Translations under genes and position numbers: made by a program
The notes under the pieces: model-generated
Databases searched by the model: none
What the model was told of the DNA's origin: nothing
Seen by the model: the letters and a program-made list of their open reading frames with translations, nothing else
Part shown: piece by piece, positions 9,188-18,072 of the stretch
Position numbering within the stretch: position 1 is the stretch's first letter
How the letters are laid out: each line of letters begins with the position of its first letter
NCBI GenBank assembly: GCA_963691655.1
Contig: OY829328.1
Coordinates: forward strand, 5,918,204-5,982,203
From: Toxonevra muliebris
Taxonomy: Eukaryota; Arthropoda; Insecta; Diptera; Pallopteridae
Direction of reading: 5' to 3'
DNA: 64,000 nt

Positions 9188-9952
9188 GGATAAAATTGTG
9201 CTTTAATTACTTTTTTTAATAAAATAGCTAAAATTTTGTTTTTTTCAAAAAACGTGTATTTTGGTCTTCTGATTACAAAATAGGCGGGGGAGAGCTTATT
9301 TAAAAAAATCGCGATTTTTTTATAAATAAACTTTCCTACGAGCATTACTTTTTGTGAAAAAAGTTTCTTTGTTCATTATTATCCTTATCATTAGATTCAT
9401 TCATCCATTAAATTGAGTTATTTTGTTGATCGACACTTTTCAAAACACTGATTCATTGATGTTGCTTGTTTGAAACATCACCCAATACAGTTCCTAGGGT
9501 CATAATTCATAGAGCCAAAAGTGCCCAAAGCAGGCATACAATGAAACTCTTCATTGTACCGCCCTGTAACACTTTAGTTATCGCGTGTTTCATTTCAAAT
9601 AGAATAAAATAATGTTTTGCATTTTTTTCTGAAGCAAGCATTTTCATTTCAAGACTTGTATTTTTTAACTTTTTGGTCAGTTTTTATTATCGTAACTGTG
9701 CTTTTCGATGGCGTATTTTCGTAGTGAAGTGAATTAACAGTGATAGTGGATGTATAACTAGTGCAATTATTCATAAAACAATATAAAATCAGCGTAGGTC
9801 CGAACGAATTTTTAATTTTTCAAACTGATTTTTTTTAAATAAATAATGAAAATTTGTGACCTTCCCCGCCTATTTTGTAATCAGAAGACCAAAATACACC
9901 CGTTTTTGAAAGAACAAAAAATTTTAGTTATTTTTCAAGCACAGTTTTACCT
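9188..9952. mobile_element. About 0.77 kb element with roughly 100 bp terminal inverted repeats
   Basis: The left arm (GGATAAAATTGTGCTTT, AGCTAAAATTTTGTTTTTT, GTGTATTTTGGTCTTCTGAT, TACAAAATAGGCGGGG) returns as its reverse complement at 9860-9952 (CCCCGCCTATTTTGTA, ATCAGAAGACCAAAATACAC, AAAAAATTTTAGTTATTTTT, AGCACAGTTTTACC). The inner 25-30 bp of the arms are almost identical. The interior has a short palindrome AATGAAACTCTTCATT and no reading frame. A non-autonomous DNA transposon. Confidence 0.85.
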
Positions 9953-10368
9953 CTAAACTTATAATTTGTCAACAATGTAATTCCAATCTCAATGAAACTC
10001 CTTTTTTGTTGAATAGCCACCTAAATTTAAAATTCGGAACTAAAAAAGAATTCATTCTCGCCTGCAGCACTATTAAGTAAACAAAAAATAGTCTCGTGTG
10101 AAGTTCATGCAGAAAGTTTTGAGAATTGTTTTCTTTCAGAAATCTTGGATTTTCTTTTCAATTATCATTGACGTGGCAACTCTGTAAGTAGCCAACGTTT
10201 ACAAATTAAAAATTACTAAAAAAAAAGCTATTTAGGCCGGAAACTTCAGACTCCAATCAGTGTTGTATTTTTTCCACTGTTATAAATTTAGAGTAGCAAT
10301 TCTATAAGTACTTTTATACGCCAGTTATTTGCAAATATTGAACTCACTGTTTATTCGGCAGTTTGCAT

Positions 10369-10540
10369 ATGTGGCTGTTCATACAAACTCAAGCATGATC
10401 GCCTCTCTGAAAGACAGAGGTAGAAAAAAATAGGTTGCAGGAAAGGGATAAAAACTCGCCAGTATTTTTCTAACTACTTATTTTCTCTACCTCTCTCTAT
10501 CAGACAGGCGCAAGCATGAAGCCCGTGTGAACAGCCACAT
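10369..10540. repeat. Foldback family A, complete copy
   Basis: GTGGCTGTTCATACAAAC ... AGACAGAGGTAGAAAAAAAT forms the left arm; TTTTCTCTACCTCTCTCTAT, CAGACAGGCG and CCCGTGTGAACAGCCAC form the right arm. About 170 bp. Confidence 0.8.
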
Positions 10541-10561
10541 AGTGGAGGTAAGAAGTAAGAA

Positions 10562-10727
10562 AGAAATAGAAACACCCCTGTATTTTTCTAACTACCTATT
10601 TTCTCTACCTCTTTCTTTCAGACAGGCGGTCATGCCTGCGCCCGTGTGAACAGCCTCTTACTACCGATTTTTTCTACCGATGTCTTTTAGACTGGAGTTC
10701 ACGTTTGCACCCGTGTGAACAGCCACA
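10562..10727. repeat. Two tandem right halves of foldback family A
   Basis: The first half ends with CCCGTGTGAACAGCCT near 10657. The second (TTTTTTCTACCGATGTCTTT ... CCCGTGTGAACAGCCAC) ends at 10727. Together with 10369-10540 this gives three consecutive right arms in the same orientation, which suggests local duplication or repeated insertion into an existing copy. Confidence 0.7.
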
Positions 10728-10989
10728 AATACACTGATATAAAAAACATATTAATCGCTTGATCGTCGAAAATTCTTAAATTGTTAAAAAAAAAAAAAGT
10801 GGCAAAGTCTTGCGCTAGTTTCACTAATCTGTAATTGTTTTCGTGACTTAACTATTTATAATCAGGTTAACTCAGCATTTATGCTGCAAAATTTTCTATT
10901 TGCAAACTTTTTATTTGCAAATAAGACGTGTGTATAAATGTAGTATATTTCTTTTACACTTCAGGCAAATATTAACTGATTAAGGCAGT

Positions 10990-11096
10990 ATAACATCAGC
11001 ATTAGTTGTCGCAATGGAAACCAAATTTTTTAATTTCATATGGAAAAACAACAACAATGTTTTCTATACTGCGACAACTGTAGCCAGTGTGATATG
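10990..11096. repeat. About 107 bp foldback element
   Basis: The left arm AACATCAGCATTAGTTGTCG + CAATGGAAA pairs with the right arm TTTTCTATACTGCGACAACT + GTAGCCAGTGTGATATG. The arms are about 35-40 bp with a few mismatches, separated by an A/T and AAC-rich loop. Confidence 0.65.
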
Positions 11097-11657
11097 AGCC
11101 TGACCGATTGCACTTGAAATAAATACCATGATATTTGTGAATACGCTGCGTTTACACCAGACAAAGCTCAGAAGACAATTAAGAATACGTATTAGATGTT
11201 AAGAAGTTGAAAAGTCGAAAGCGTCAAGACAATTATGCGGACAATTCATTTCTAACAGAAATGCTCGCTCCGCTCTACTTTGTTTTTATTATCTCTCACA
11301 TTCCAGTAAAACGTAAAATTATTATCAGCTTACGTCAAACTATTGTGTCATTTATTGTCTTCGGAAAATTGAAGGCAATCACGAAGACAATGAAAAAAGT
11401 GTGAGTGGATTAGTGAAAAATTATGTATTGCAATTGTCGCAAATATCTTTATAATTAGAAAGTCCGCTCTCTTACCTGAATGATTGGCCCACTTTAATAT
11501 AACTTTGTTTTAGCGTAATTAAGTTGTTTCTTTGACTTTATTATTTATTTACTTAAATTGAATATGACCTATGATATAACACTTAGTACCTTTTTAGATT
11601 TGGCAAATACTCCCAGCTAACAGCATTAATTTTTGGAAACCCAACTTACAAGCCTTA

Positions 11658-11735
11658 GTGGCTGTTCACACGGGCACAAGCATGAACGCCTGTGGAAAAA
11701 ATAGATAGTCTTTTTCTAACTACCTATTTCTACAT
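11658..11735. repeat. Foldback family A, left half
   Basis: GTGGCTGTTCACACGGGCAC then AAGCATGAACGCCTGTGGAA. It lies only about 80 bp upstream of the inferred eEF1alpha1 start site, so it may sit in or next to the promoter. Confidence 0.7.
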
Positions 11736-11811
11736 TTTTAGCATTTTTTCTGTGTAAAATGCAACTCTTCAACCCCAGTACCAACGTGGCAATCCAAAAC
11801 GGGAAACATCG

Positions 11812-11910
11812 CTTTTCGGTCGAGAACTTGGCTGCTCTCGTTCACTTTGTTCAAGTCTGTTGGCGGATCAGCATAGACTTTGTGATTTCTCGTTTCAATT
11901 TATTGAAAAA
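11812..11910 (+). other. eEF1alpha1 non-coding first exon (inferred)
   Basis: A CTTTTCGG at 11812 fits the polypyrimidine TCT-type initiator used by translation-factor genes. The roughly 99 bp that follow end at a strong 5' splice site (GAAAAA|GTAAGTTTTC, intron from 11911). The acceptor is CATGCAG at 13781 or ACAG at 13793, just before the ATG at 13798. The start site is inferred from the motif. Confidence 0.6.
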
Positions 11911-12736
11911 GTAAGTTTTCTTGAAACCAAAAATTTTAGTGCAGTGTGGATATTAGATATATATATATATATGTGCATATCAAAAACAAAAAGTGTAATT
12001 GGAAGTTTGTTTATCAATAAACAATAATAATAATTGTGCAATTAAAAAATAAATATATTTTACAGAATTTTAGAAATTGCATTTGCATAAGATAATTAGA
12101 GCAGCAGAAGTGCGGCATAGCAACGAAGTGTGTGCGTGTCTTCATATACCAAAGTGAAAGGTGATGATGGAAAAGATTCGAATGGTTCTCAAGCACGTGG
12201 CGACGGAGATTTTTTTAATATTTTAATAAAATCGATATAAAAAGTGCTGTGCTATGAAAGAACTTCTAAAATATGTTGTGCAAATTTTTTTGAAGCTTTC
12301 CTCATCAGTTACTTCCTTTTATATTTGGCCATTGCCACGCCCATTTTGCCAAATATGTTTCTTTTCAAGAACGTGCATCTTTTAAATTTTTGCAATATTT
12401 TAAAAGTATTAATTGTGAAATTTTAAGTAGGTTTCATGGAAAACGTGGTTTTCCCATACGAGAAAAGAAATATGGTGGTGAAAAAAATTTCTCTATTCGG
12501 CATGAAAAATTACAAAATGGCGGCGTCATTGTCGGCTTTAAAATGATGAGCCACGAGTTAATAAAGCAGTTTTTTCTCATGTTCCAATTCTATAAAAATA
12601 GATTTCAAAAATACATATATCAATACTTAAGTATCTCTAATTAGGTACTTGTAATTTAAAAAGCACATTCTTTAAACTTGGAAAAATTTGCTGTTTTAAA
12701 TTTTCAAAATGGCCGTTTTCTCCGTTTGGCTCTGTT

Positions 12737-12840
12737 CTTTTCGGTGGGTTGCGTTACTCGTGGACAATGACGCTGCAGCCAATCGCCATCTTTCGTTTTT
12801 CCTTTCAAGCCGGCTTTTTGCACAATTTCCAAGAAATTAG
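12737..12840 (+). promoter_or_regulatory. Possible alternative first exon of eEF1alpha1
   Basis: CTTTTCGGTGGG at 12737 repeats the CTTTTCGG of the first candidate start site. About 104 bp downstream is a 5' splice site, AATTAG|GTGAAA (intron from 12841). The stretch is GC-richer than its surroundings. This would be a second TCT-type promoter feeding the same acceptor. Inference only. Confidence 0.35.
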
Positions 12841-13046
12841 GTGAAAATTGTGCACTGCAAAATAATGATTCTTTTCAGTAATGTTTTTATTTTTCTTTTT
12901 TCTTATTTATTCATGACGCATCAATTGTACTCGTTCGTTCTGGAACTTTTAACTAAGCGTCGTTTTATATGCATATATATATATTTATTTTTTTTTTTTT
13001 ATCATAATTTCCTCAAAATTTTCCGAAGCTAATATAAATTTCTCAA

Positions 13047-13130
13047 CATTTTTTTCATGATGACTTCTATCAGTTCTGCTACTGAGTATCATTGACGATA
13101 AATAAAATACCAAATCACTGACAAAAAATT
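13047..13130 (+). ncRNA. Candidate intronic box C/D snoRNA
   Basis: Box C ATGATGA at 13057-13063; CTGA at 13082-13085 (D'); TGACGAT at 13093-13099 (C'-like); CTGA at 13118-13121 (D). The C-to-D' and C'-to-D spacings are each 18 nt, the usual guide length. A run of T before box C can pair with CAAAAAA after box D to form the terminal stem. It lies in the intron of a translation-factor gene, a common host class. I do not recognise the guide targets. Confidence 0.5.
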
Positions 13131-13797
13131 TTGAAAAATTATTCGGAAAATTTTGTATAGTATAGATACAATTTGCCAATTTGACTTTACATTCTAATAA
13201 ATTACAATTTCTACTTTGCATGTTTTACAAATATCCATTACCGTAACATTTCCTCCCTAGTGAAAATGTTAATTGCATTTACTTTCCGTATACAGTAAAA
13301 CTAACCTTAAAATTGTCGGTGATGTGCTAAAACACGTTTCTGGCATTTTGAGGTTATGTTGCGCTGCTTGTGCAAAAGCTTTTTTCATTTGCATTCCGCG
13401 AGGTTGTATACAAAAGTAGTAAAATCATATAACCTCTGGATGGAGTATCAAATCATTTTACATAAAAATGTTAAAAATTTAAATGTTTGAAACTAAACAA
13501 AATGATAAATTCTCATGCTTGGAATAGAATTTTGGTTTTGTGTACGAACATCAAAAATATATCTAAAGATTTCTTTTAATTTGCAAATTGGTCTATTAAA
13601 AAAAGTTGTTTTCCATGAATGTTTTCCACACCTATTTTGAGAAATATGTTTATAACCAAAAAAAAAAAAAAACACCTGTAGATCCTAATTTTGCTAACCA
13701 AAAACCATTTGTTTCCCCCCTTTTTTTTATTCCCTCATCAATTGCCACCCCTCTACACACATACACACATGCAACATGCAGCTCGTAATACAGCATC

Positions 13798-15189
13798 ATG
13801 GGTAAAGAAAAGATCCATATTAATATCGTCGTCATTGGACACGTCGATTCTGGCAAGTCGACTACCACTGGTCATTTGATCTACAAGTGCGGTGGCATCG
13901 ACAAGCGTACCATTGAGAAGTTCGAGAAGGAAGCCCAAGAGATGGGTAAAGGTTCATTTAAGTACGCCTGGGTTTTGGATAAATTGAAGGCCGAACGTGA
14001 GCGTGGTATCACTATTGATATCGCCTTGTGGAAGTTCGAAACAGCTAAGTACTACGTCACCATCATCGACGCCCCCGGTCACAGAGATTTCATCAAGAAC
14101 ATGATCACTGGCACCTCACAAGCCGATTGCGCTGTGTTGATTGTTGCCGCAGGTACTGGTGAATTCGAAGCTGGTATCTCCAAGAATGGTCAAACTCGTG
14201 AGCACGCACTTCTTGCTTTCACATTGGGTGTGAAACAATTGATCGTTGGTGTTAACAAGATGGACTCCTCTGAACCACCCTACAGCGAGTCTCGTTATGA
14301 GGAAATCAAGAAGGAAGTCTCCTCATACATCAAGAAGATTGGTTACAATCCCGCTGCTGTGGCTTTCGTACCCATTTCTGGCTGGCACGGTGATAACATG
14401 TTGGAACCATCAAGCAACATGCCATGGTTCAAGGGATGGAAGGTTGAACGTAAGGACGGCAACGCTGAAGGCAAGACCCTCATCGAAGCTTTGGACGCTA
14501 TTTTACCTCCTAGTCGCCCAACCGACAAAGCCCTCCGTCTGCCATTGCAGGATGTGTACAAAATTGGTGGTATTGGAACAGTACCAGTCGGCCGTGTTGA
14601 AACTGGTATCCTGAAACCAGGTATGCTTGTTGTCTTCGCCCCAGCTAACATTACCACTGAAGTCAAGTCCGTTGAAATGCACCACGAAGCTCTCGTTGAA
14701 GCTGTCCCCGGTGACAACGTTGGTTTCAATGTCAAAAACGTTTCCGTTAAGGAATTGCGTCGTGGCTATGTAGCTGGTGACTCGAAGGTCAACCCACCCA
14801 AGGGAGCTGCTGATTTCACCGCTCAGGTCATCGTATTGAACCATCCCGGTCAAATCGCCAACGGTTACACTCCAGTGTTAGATTGCCACACCGCTCATAT
14901 TGCCTGCAAATTCGCTGAAATCAAGGAGAAGGTCGATCGTCGTTCCGGTAAGACAACCGAAGAGCAACCCAAATTCATCAAGTCTGGTGATGCTGCTATC
15001 GTCGTCTTGGTGCCAACCAAGCCCCTTTGTGTGGAGTCCTTCCAAGAATTCCCCCCCTTGGGTCGTTTCGCTGTGCGTGACATGAGACAGACTGTTGCAG
15101 TCGGTGTCATCAAGAGTGTCAACTTCAAGGACGCCTCAGGTGGCAAGGTTACCAAGGCCGCCGAAAAGGCTACCAAGGGCAAGAAGTAG
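13798..15189 (+). CDS. eEF1alpha1: Translation elongation factor eEF1A (eEF1alpha1)
   Basis: GTPase that delivers aminoacyl-tRNA to the ribosomal A site in the cytosol. The length of 463 residues matches the animal family. GTP-binding motifs: GHVDSGKS (residues 14-21), DAPGH (91-95) and NKMD (153-156). The protein continues through the two beta-barrel domains and ends in a basic tail ([14 protein letters not shown]). The coding region is intron-free, as in the Drosophila 48D copy (the F1 paralogue); the second fly paralogue has coding introns. Codons are strongly biased to C/G-ending forms, unlike the AT-rich surroundings, as expected for a very highly expressed gene. Overlapping antisense ORFs are a by-product of that bias. 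The start context is CAGCATCATGGGT. Confidence 0.99.
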   Translation: MGKEKIHINIVVIGHVDSGKSTTTGHLIYKCGGIDKRTIEKFEKEAQEMGKGSFKYAWVLDKLKAERERGITIDIALWKFETAKYYVTIIDAPGHRDFIKNMITGTSQADCAVLIVAAGTGEFEAGISKNGQTREHALLAFTLGVKQLIVGVNKMDSSEPPYSESRYEEIKKEVSSYIKKIGYNPAAVAFVPISGWHGDNMLEPSSNMPWFKGWKVERKDGNAEGKTLIEALDAILPPSRPTDKALRLPLQDVYKIGGIGTVPVGRVETGILKPGMLVVFAPANITTEVKSVEMHHEALVEAVPGDNVGFNVKNVSVKELRRGYVAGDSKVNPPKGAADFTAQVIVLNHPGQIANGYTPVLDCHTAHIACKFAEIKEKVDRRSGKTTEEQPKFIKSGDAAIVVLVPTKPLCVESFQEFPPLGRFAVRDMRQTVAVGVIKSVNFKDASGGKVTKAAEKATKGKK

Positions 15190-15261
15190 CTGGATTACTG
15201 CTTTTATAACAACAACAAAGACCAACTACAAGAAATTAATATCAAAAACAGTAACATCAAT

Positions 15262-15315
15262 TCCAACAACAGTAACAACAACAACAACAGCAGCAGCAGC
15301 AGTAGTAGTAGTAGA
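15262..15315 (+). repeat. CAA/CAG/TAG trinucleotide microsatellite
   Basis: AACAACAACAACAACAGCAG followed by CAGCAGCAG and TAGTAGTAGTAG in the eEF1alpha1 3' UTR. Confidence 0.9.
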
Positions 15316-15688
15316 CAAACCAAGAATAGCAGCAATGATAAGATGTTCCAACAGAAATTAAGATTAATGGTTAAAGAAAAGTTTAATTGCTTCCATCGCA
15401 AAGAGTTTCGCAGGAAACGAATACCATGTGATGTCGCTGCCGACGCCGCCTAAATAATCAACTCCGAATTGCGACGTGACGTGCGACTATATTAGACAGG
15501 AAGGAACATCTCTTAAGCACAAATAGCATTTGTATCTTTTTATTTAATTATTATTTTTAATTGATTATTTGTTGGAATTCATTCCATCTTTTTCTCTGTA
15601 GCGTATAAAGCACAAAACAAACAACTACTCTTACTCTTACACACACAGATACTACATAATATATATAAAAAATAATTTTATTTAAAAA

Positions 15689-15694
15689 AATAAA
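15689..15694 (+). terminator. eEF1alpha1 polyadenylation signal
   Basis: AATAAA followed by TTTTTATTCTTTTTGT, a plausible downstream U-rich element. Earlier near-matches occur, so this is the best but not the only candidate. Confidence 0.6.
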
Positions 15695-16868
15695 ACTATA
15701 ATTTTTATTCTTTTTGTAAAAAACCAACAATTGGATTGTGTTGCATTTAAGGGACTTTCATTTTTCAGTTTTGTTTCTTTTCAAAATCTCACTACCTTTT
15801 CAAATCATCTTCATTAATCTCCATTATCGTTTTCTAGTTTTAATTTGGATTTGTTTTCGATTCGCTTTTCATTCCGAAAGACGTAAATTTTCTTCACCAG
15901 TTTTTGTTTTTATTATATTGAATACAGTAACAAAAAGTACAAACTAACAAATCATAAATATTTGAAGAATCTATTATATACAACAAATACTACAAATACA
16001 TTTTAATTCCTACAATGGTTTCTCTGCGAAACACTAGTGTTGACACCTAAACAACCAAACCACAACAATAGACATGGCCAACAACAAAACTACAAGAAAA
16101 CAAAAGATTGTATTTTTTACTGATAACTTCCAATAACTTCAAAGAGTTTAAATAAAAGAAAAACAAAAATGCGATTTGGAAGCATGAAAAAAATAATTTG
16201 CTTTTCACTTGTGCTGAGTAAAAGAGAGAGGGGAGGTGAGGGGATATATAGGTAGTGGCGAATGTAGTTTATGTAGCAAGAATGCATCTTTGGATTTTGT
16301 TGTCAAGCGCAACTTTGGTGAGTAAAGCTAGTGTTGGCCATTTATTTTAATGTATTCTATCAACATTGTGATGCTGGTAGCATGAATTGAGTTGAGCGTA
16401 GGTATAAAAGAAAACTGGATTTGACATTGTTTGCTATGAAGAAGTTTTATTGTGTTGTTTTGCTATTGTATGATCGTCGGAGTAACGAAGTAACAAGCAT
16501 ATTTTACCTTTCATTATTTTTTGAGAGAACTATATCTATGGCAAAACTTGTCTAAAGTTCAGCGTTTTCAATTGGACACGAATTAACCACATTTTGGAGT
16601 ACTCTTTTCATTAATCAGAACAGACCATTGAAACACGGGCATGGTTAGTGTATTGAAAATTGATGGAAAGTGGCTAAAAATGCATATTTTGTTGTAACAT
16701 TGGATTTATTTTAATTTTGATGCATTACAATAATAAAAAAGTTCTTTCTTGCTGGAGAAACTTCAATAGTCTGATAATAACTCTGGTAACACCTTTTCTT
16801 GCTTGGAAGTCATTGAAACCGAAATATATACCAATCAAAGAGATATAACCATCGCTTTAACACTAAGA

Positions 16869-16941
16869 GTGCCATGTGCACTGCCGGCGGTGCACAGTTT
16901 TGCTTTATCAGGGTGCCATATGTACTGCCGGCGGTGCACAC
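16869..16941. repeat. Duplicated GC-rich palindrome
   Basis: Two copies 44 bp apart: GTGCCATGTGCACTGCCGGC + GGTGCACA and GTGCCATATGTACTGCCGGC + GGTGCACA. Each is nearly self-complementary around GCCGGC. A TTAA followed by CACTAAGAGTGCC lies just before the first copy (16857-16873), which would fit one end of a piggyBac-type element, but no second end is seen. Confidence 0.7.
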
Positions 16942-17272
16942 GGTGATGCAAATTCAATGCAATATACATGAATAAAGCGATAGGGTAAACTGGGGTATTG
17001 TGGACCACGAGGAATTGCGGACCAGAGTGATATTTTTTTCCATAGCAGTGGTTGGCAGCTGCAAATAACTCATCAGCTTGTCTCATGTTCAGACCATTTT
17101 CCCTTCAGTACTCGACTTGGGTATACATACCGTTACCTCGCTTCGATAGCAAATGAAATGTGATACTTTGGTAATTTTTGTTCACCTTGTGCTTCGTTTA
17201 ATTTGACATTTTAAAAGAACCAACTCAGGTAAATATGTTCATAATATTCGCGGAACCTTAAGCCTTCAACAC

Positions 17273-17400
17273 AGACAAGAAATTGACTTCAAATCCCCAA
17301 TTGACTCCAAATGATTTCAAGTGACTGCAATTGACTTCAAATTGCAAATGACTCTAAGTGACTGCTTGTTACTTCAAGGGTATTCAAGTGACTTCAAGCG
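17273..17400. repeat. Degenerate tandem array of TTCAA-GTGACT type
   Basis: About eight irregular units such as ATTGACTTCAAAT, AAGTGACTGCAATTGACT, CAAGTGACTTCAAGCGATC. Probably an old minisatellite. Confidence 0.6.
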
Positions 17401-18072
17401 ATCACGAGGAATAAGTTAAACCCAGCATTGCGGGAACAGTGCTTTTGCTGCTGAGAAGAACATTTGAAAACCACTAGTGAGCCTTTTGTGTTTTTTATAT
17501 TTTACTAGTCCTACAAATTTTTGAGTGTCAAATTAATAGTTTACGCTCAAAACGACAGTGTATCAGTAGCATAGCGATTAGATTCGCAAGATCAACCGCC
17601 ATTGACACACTAAATCTAACACCGAGTTCTAATGCAGCACTAGCAAATAAATGAGTATAAAATATATCTAATATGAGCTTTTTAATGTTTACCTTAGTAT
17701 GTATGTATGCAAGTATATGTAAAATTTGTGAAATACAGTCAGCTATTAACGAATTTCACAAGATTGCGTCGTTTCCTAGAATGAATCATCATCATAACAA
17801 TTTGTCATTGTTGGTAAACAACAATTTCCAAATTAGATGCAATATATTGGAGAAAGGAAAATCACTAATGAAAAATAGAACACTTAGGTTTGAAAATTAC
17901 TATAAAAATTATTTGTATTTTTGTTTTATTCTAATTATTTTACGTTAAGAACAGAATTTAAAAAAATTGTAGTCTCATAGATAAAAAATTAACAACTTAA
18001 AAATCCCTGCTTAAAAGTTGAAATCGCAGCACAGGATATACAATTGTATAAATACACACTAAAATGCAATGA

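Larger units (their letters stand above)
11911..13780 (+). other. eEF1alpha1 5' UTR intron (inferred)
   Basis: About 1.9 kb intron between the first exon and the coding exon. It holds two GC-richer patches of possible regulatory value: AAAATGGCGGCGTC near 12515 and AAATGGCCGTTTTC near 12707, resembling YY1/Pleiohomeotic-type ATGGC sites, and GCCACGCCCATTTTG near 12335, a GC-box-like site. It also holds the candidate alternative exon (12737-12840) and snoRNA (13047-13130). The ORFs of 60-84 codons seen here have no coding character. Confidence 0.6.
15190..15715 (+). other. eEF1alpha1 3' UTR
   Basis: Runs from the TAG at 15187-15189 to the polyadenylation signal AATAAA at 15689-15694. It includes CAA/CAG/TAG trinucleotide runs at about 15262-15315 and a CA-rich patch near 15645. 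The cleavage site is not visible directly. Confidence 0.65.
15716..18072. other. Intergenic between eEF1alpha1 and the MCPH1 3' end
   Basis: The two genes converge here. Apart from the two repeats listed separately (16869 and 17273) I see no coding signal. Several short ORFs (for example 15738-15947, 16835-17086 and 17673-17948) lack coding character. MCPH1 polyadenylation on the minus strand probably lies near the TTTATT at about 17920. Confidence 0.5.

Noticed and set aside
11207..11404. 65-codon plus-strand ORF upstream of eEF1alpha1
   Set aside because: No recognisable domain, no codon bias, between repeat copies. Treated as chance.
12540..12620. Second box C/D snoRNA starting at ATGATGA near 12543
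   Set aside because: No CTGA box within a suitable distance and no terminal stem.
14343..15182. Long antisense ORFs across eEF1A (for example 14343-14735, 14503-14853, 14895-15182)
   Set aside because: They mirror the strongly biased codons of eEF1A on the other strand; no homology or start context supports them.
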